Below, in pieces: positions 63,229 to 64,000 of a stretch of DNA of 64,000 nucleotides. The DNA is taken from assembly GCF_012276755.1 (NCBI RefSeq), contig NZ_JAAXKX010000007.1, forward strand, positions 1 through 64,000, written 5' to 3'. The position numbers were made by a program, and so were the translations under genes. The number at the start of each line of letters is the position of its first letter. The first letter of the stretch is position 1. Under the pieces are notes generated by a model. The model made no database searches, was not told the origin of the DNA, and saw only the letters and a list, made by a program, of their open reading frames with translations. This DNA comes from Marichromatium bheemlicum (GTDB taxonomy: Bacteria > Pseudomonadota > Gammaproteobacteria > Chromatiales > Chromatiaceae).

Positions 63229-63915
63229 TCAGACCGGTGCCGCGGTGGCGCCACGGGCGCGGATGCGGGCACGTCGGGTATCGATCAACCGCTTGCCCGC
63301 GAGCATGAAGCCGAGGGCGAGGAAGCCGCCGGGGGGCAGGATCGCGAGCAGGAAGCCAGGGTAGTCGGGGATCAGGGTCAGCTCGAGGAAGGCCATCGAC
63401 TCGCCGAGCAACAACGAGGCGTCGGCGAACAGGGTGGCGCTGCCGATGATCTCGCGCACCGCGCCGAGCGCGACCAGCACCAGGGTGAAACCGATGCCCA
63501 TCATCAGCCCGTCGAAGGCCGAGGGCAGCACCGGGTTGCGCGAGGCGAAGGACTCGGCGCGCCCGAGGATGGCGCAGTTGGTGACGATCAAGGGGATGAA
63601 TAACCCGAGCACCTTGTGCAGGTCGTGCAGCCAGGCGTTCATCGCCAGGTCGACCAGGGTGACCAGCACCGCGATCACCAGGATGAACACCGGGATGCGG
63701 ACCTCCGCGGTCACCAGCGAGCGCACCAGCGCCACCAGCACCCCGGAGAGGGTCATCACCAGGGTACTGGCCAGCCCCAGCCCGAGCCCGTTGGTGGCGG
63801 TGGCGGTGACCGCCAGCAGCGGACAGAGCGCGAGCGCCTGTCCGAGCACCACGTTGTTGTTCCAGATCCCGTCGGCGGCGATACGCCGCCAGTCGGTGGG
63901 TTGCGGTTGCGACAT
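63229..63915 (-). CDS. rnfE: Electron transport complex subunit RnfE/RsxE
   Basis: 228 residues from ATG 63915 with GAGGAG eight bases upstream. Six membrane helices of the NqrD/RnfE type; characteristic WNNNVVLGQALALCPLLAVT, IFILVIAVLVTLVDLAMNAW, FIPLIVTNCAILGRAESFAS and ALGAVREIIGS. Part of the Rnf complex that moves electrons between NADH and ferredoxin with ion transport, used in phototrophs to supply nitrogenase, and in many gammaproteobacteria (Rsx) to reset SoxR. Confidence 0.94.
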   Translation of the reverse strand: MSQPQPTDWRRIAADGIWNNNVVLGQALALCPLLAVTATATNGLGLGLASTLVMTLSGVLVALVRSLVTAEVRIPVFILVIAVLVTLVDLAMNAWLHDLHKVLGLFIPLIVTNCAILGRAESFASRNPVLPSAFDGLMMGIGFTLVLVALGAVREIIGSATLFADASLLLGESMAFLELTLIPDYPGFLLAILPPGGFLALGFMLAGKRLIDTRRARIRARGATAAPV

Positions 63916-63920
63916 CGGGG

Positions 63921-64000
63921 TCACTCCTCTGCGGTGTCGAGCCGGTCGGGCGCGACGATGAGCCGGCTGCGCTCGGCGGCGAAGCGTTCGAGCCCGGCGC
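63921..64000 (-). CDS. Partial CDS, C-terminus of probable RnfG/RsxG
   Basis: The last 25 codons before a TGA at 63923-63921, reading AGLERFAAERSRLIVAPD and on, five bases upstream of rnfE. Position in the standard order rnfABCDGEH points to rnfG, whose C-terminus is a variable helix. The rest lies beyond the window, so the identity rests on gene order. Confidence 0.55.
   Translation of the reverse strand, partial: AGLERFAAERSRLIVAPDRLDTAEE

Overview
The window is bacterial chromosome, GC-rich (about two thirds GC by eye), densely coded, and shows no phage, insertion sequence, CRISPR array, rRNA or tRNA. Gene content and order (unc/atp operon beside parAB-rsmG-mnmG and glmUS; priA-argS-SPOR; ubiK-comM; rnf genes) point to a gammaproteobacterium. 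A secreted Gly/Tyr/Pro-rich protein resembling sulfur globule proteins, with hypAB, feoAB, rnf and a sigma-54 nitrogen promoter, makes a purple sulfur bacterium (Chromatiaceae) the best guess. That assignment is inference; no photosynthesis or sulfur-oxidation operon lies in the window.

Layout. 87-2564 (-): a nitrogen-regulated operon, TorF-type porin, glnK (P-II) and amtB, behind a sigma-54 promoter with an NtrC-like site. 2982-19166 (+): ubiK, comM, the ABC-F ATPase yheS, a DUF2939 protein, glycogen phosphorylase, a glutamate-family dehydrogenase, speA, hypA, hypB, the sulfur-globule-like protein, a DUF302 protein, two family-2 glycosyltransferases and an NAD-dependent epimerase. 19163-36675 (-): a DUF1631 protein, glmS, glmU, the whole ATP synthase operon (atpIBEFHAGDC) with a clear sigma-70 promoter and a textbook terminator, then parB, parA, rsmG and mnmG.

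36753-45870 holds two converging operons of one functional family: MoxR, DUF58 and a TgpA-like transglutaminase on (+), facing RDD, SpoIIM, DUF4129, DUF4350 and a second MoxR on (-). The two meet at a shared CTAG stop. Next come a small CDF-like membrane protein, a gene-free stretch of about 785 bases with inverted repeats, a DUF98/chorismate-lyase-like protein, and a tail-to-tail pair of an Lpp-like lipoprotein and an L,D-transpeptidase that could anchor it to peptidoglycan.

49894-64000: feoA and feoB (+); sixA, a fructosamine-kinase-like protein and an HNH protein (-); a 594-base gene-free region with a very AT-rich core and a perfect DnaA box; priA, argS and a SPOR protein (+); phoU, a large MscS-type channel, rnfH, rnfE and the 3' end of probable rnfG (-), cut by the window edge.

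Most genes are housekeeping. The parts most worth follow-up are the MoxR/TgpA/SpoIIM cluster, the AT-rich DnaA-box region before priA, the Lpp-like/L,D-transpeptidase pair, the sulfur-globule-like protein, and the GC-only hairpins at several gene ends and inside the atp operon.
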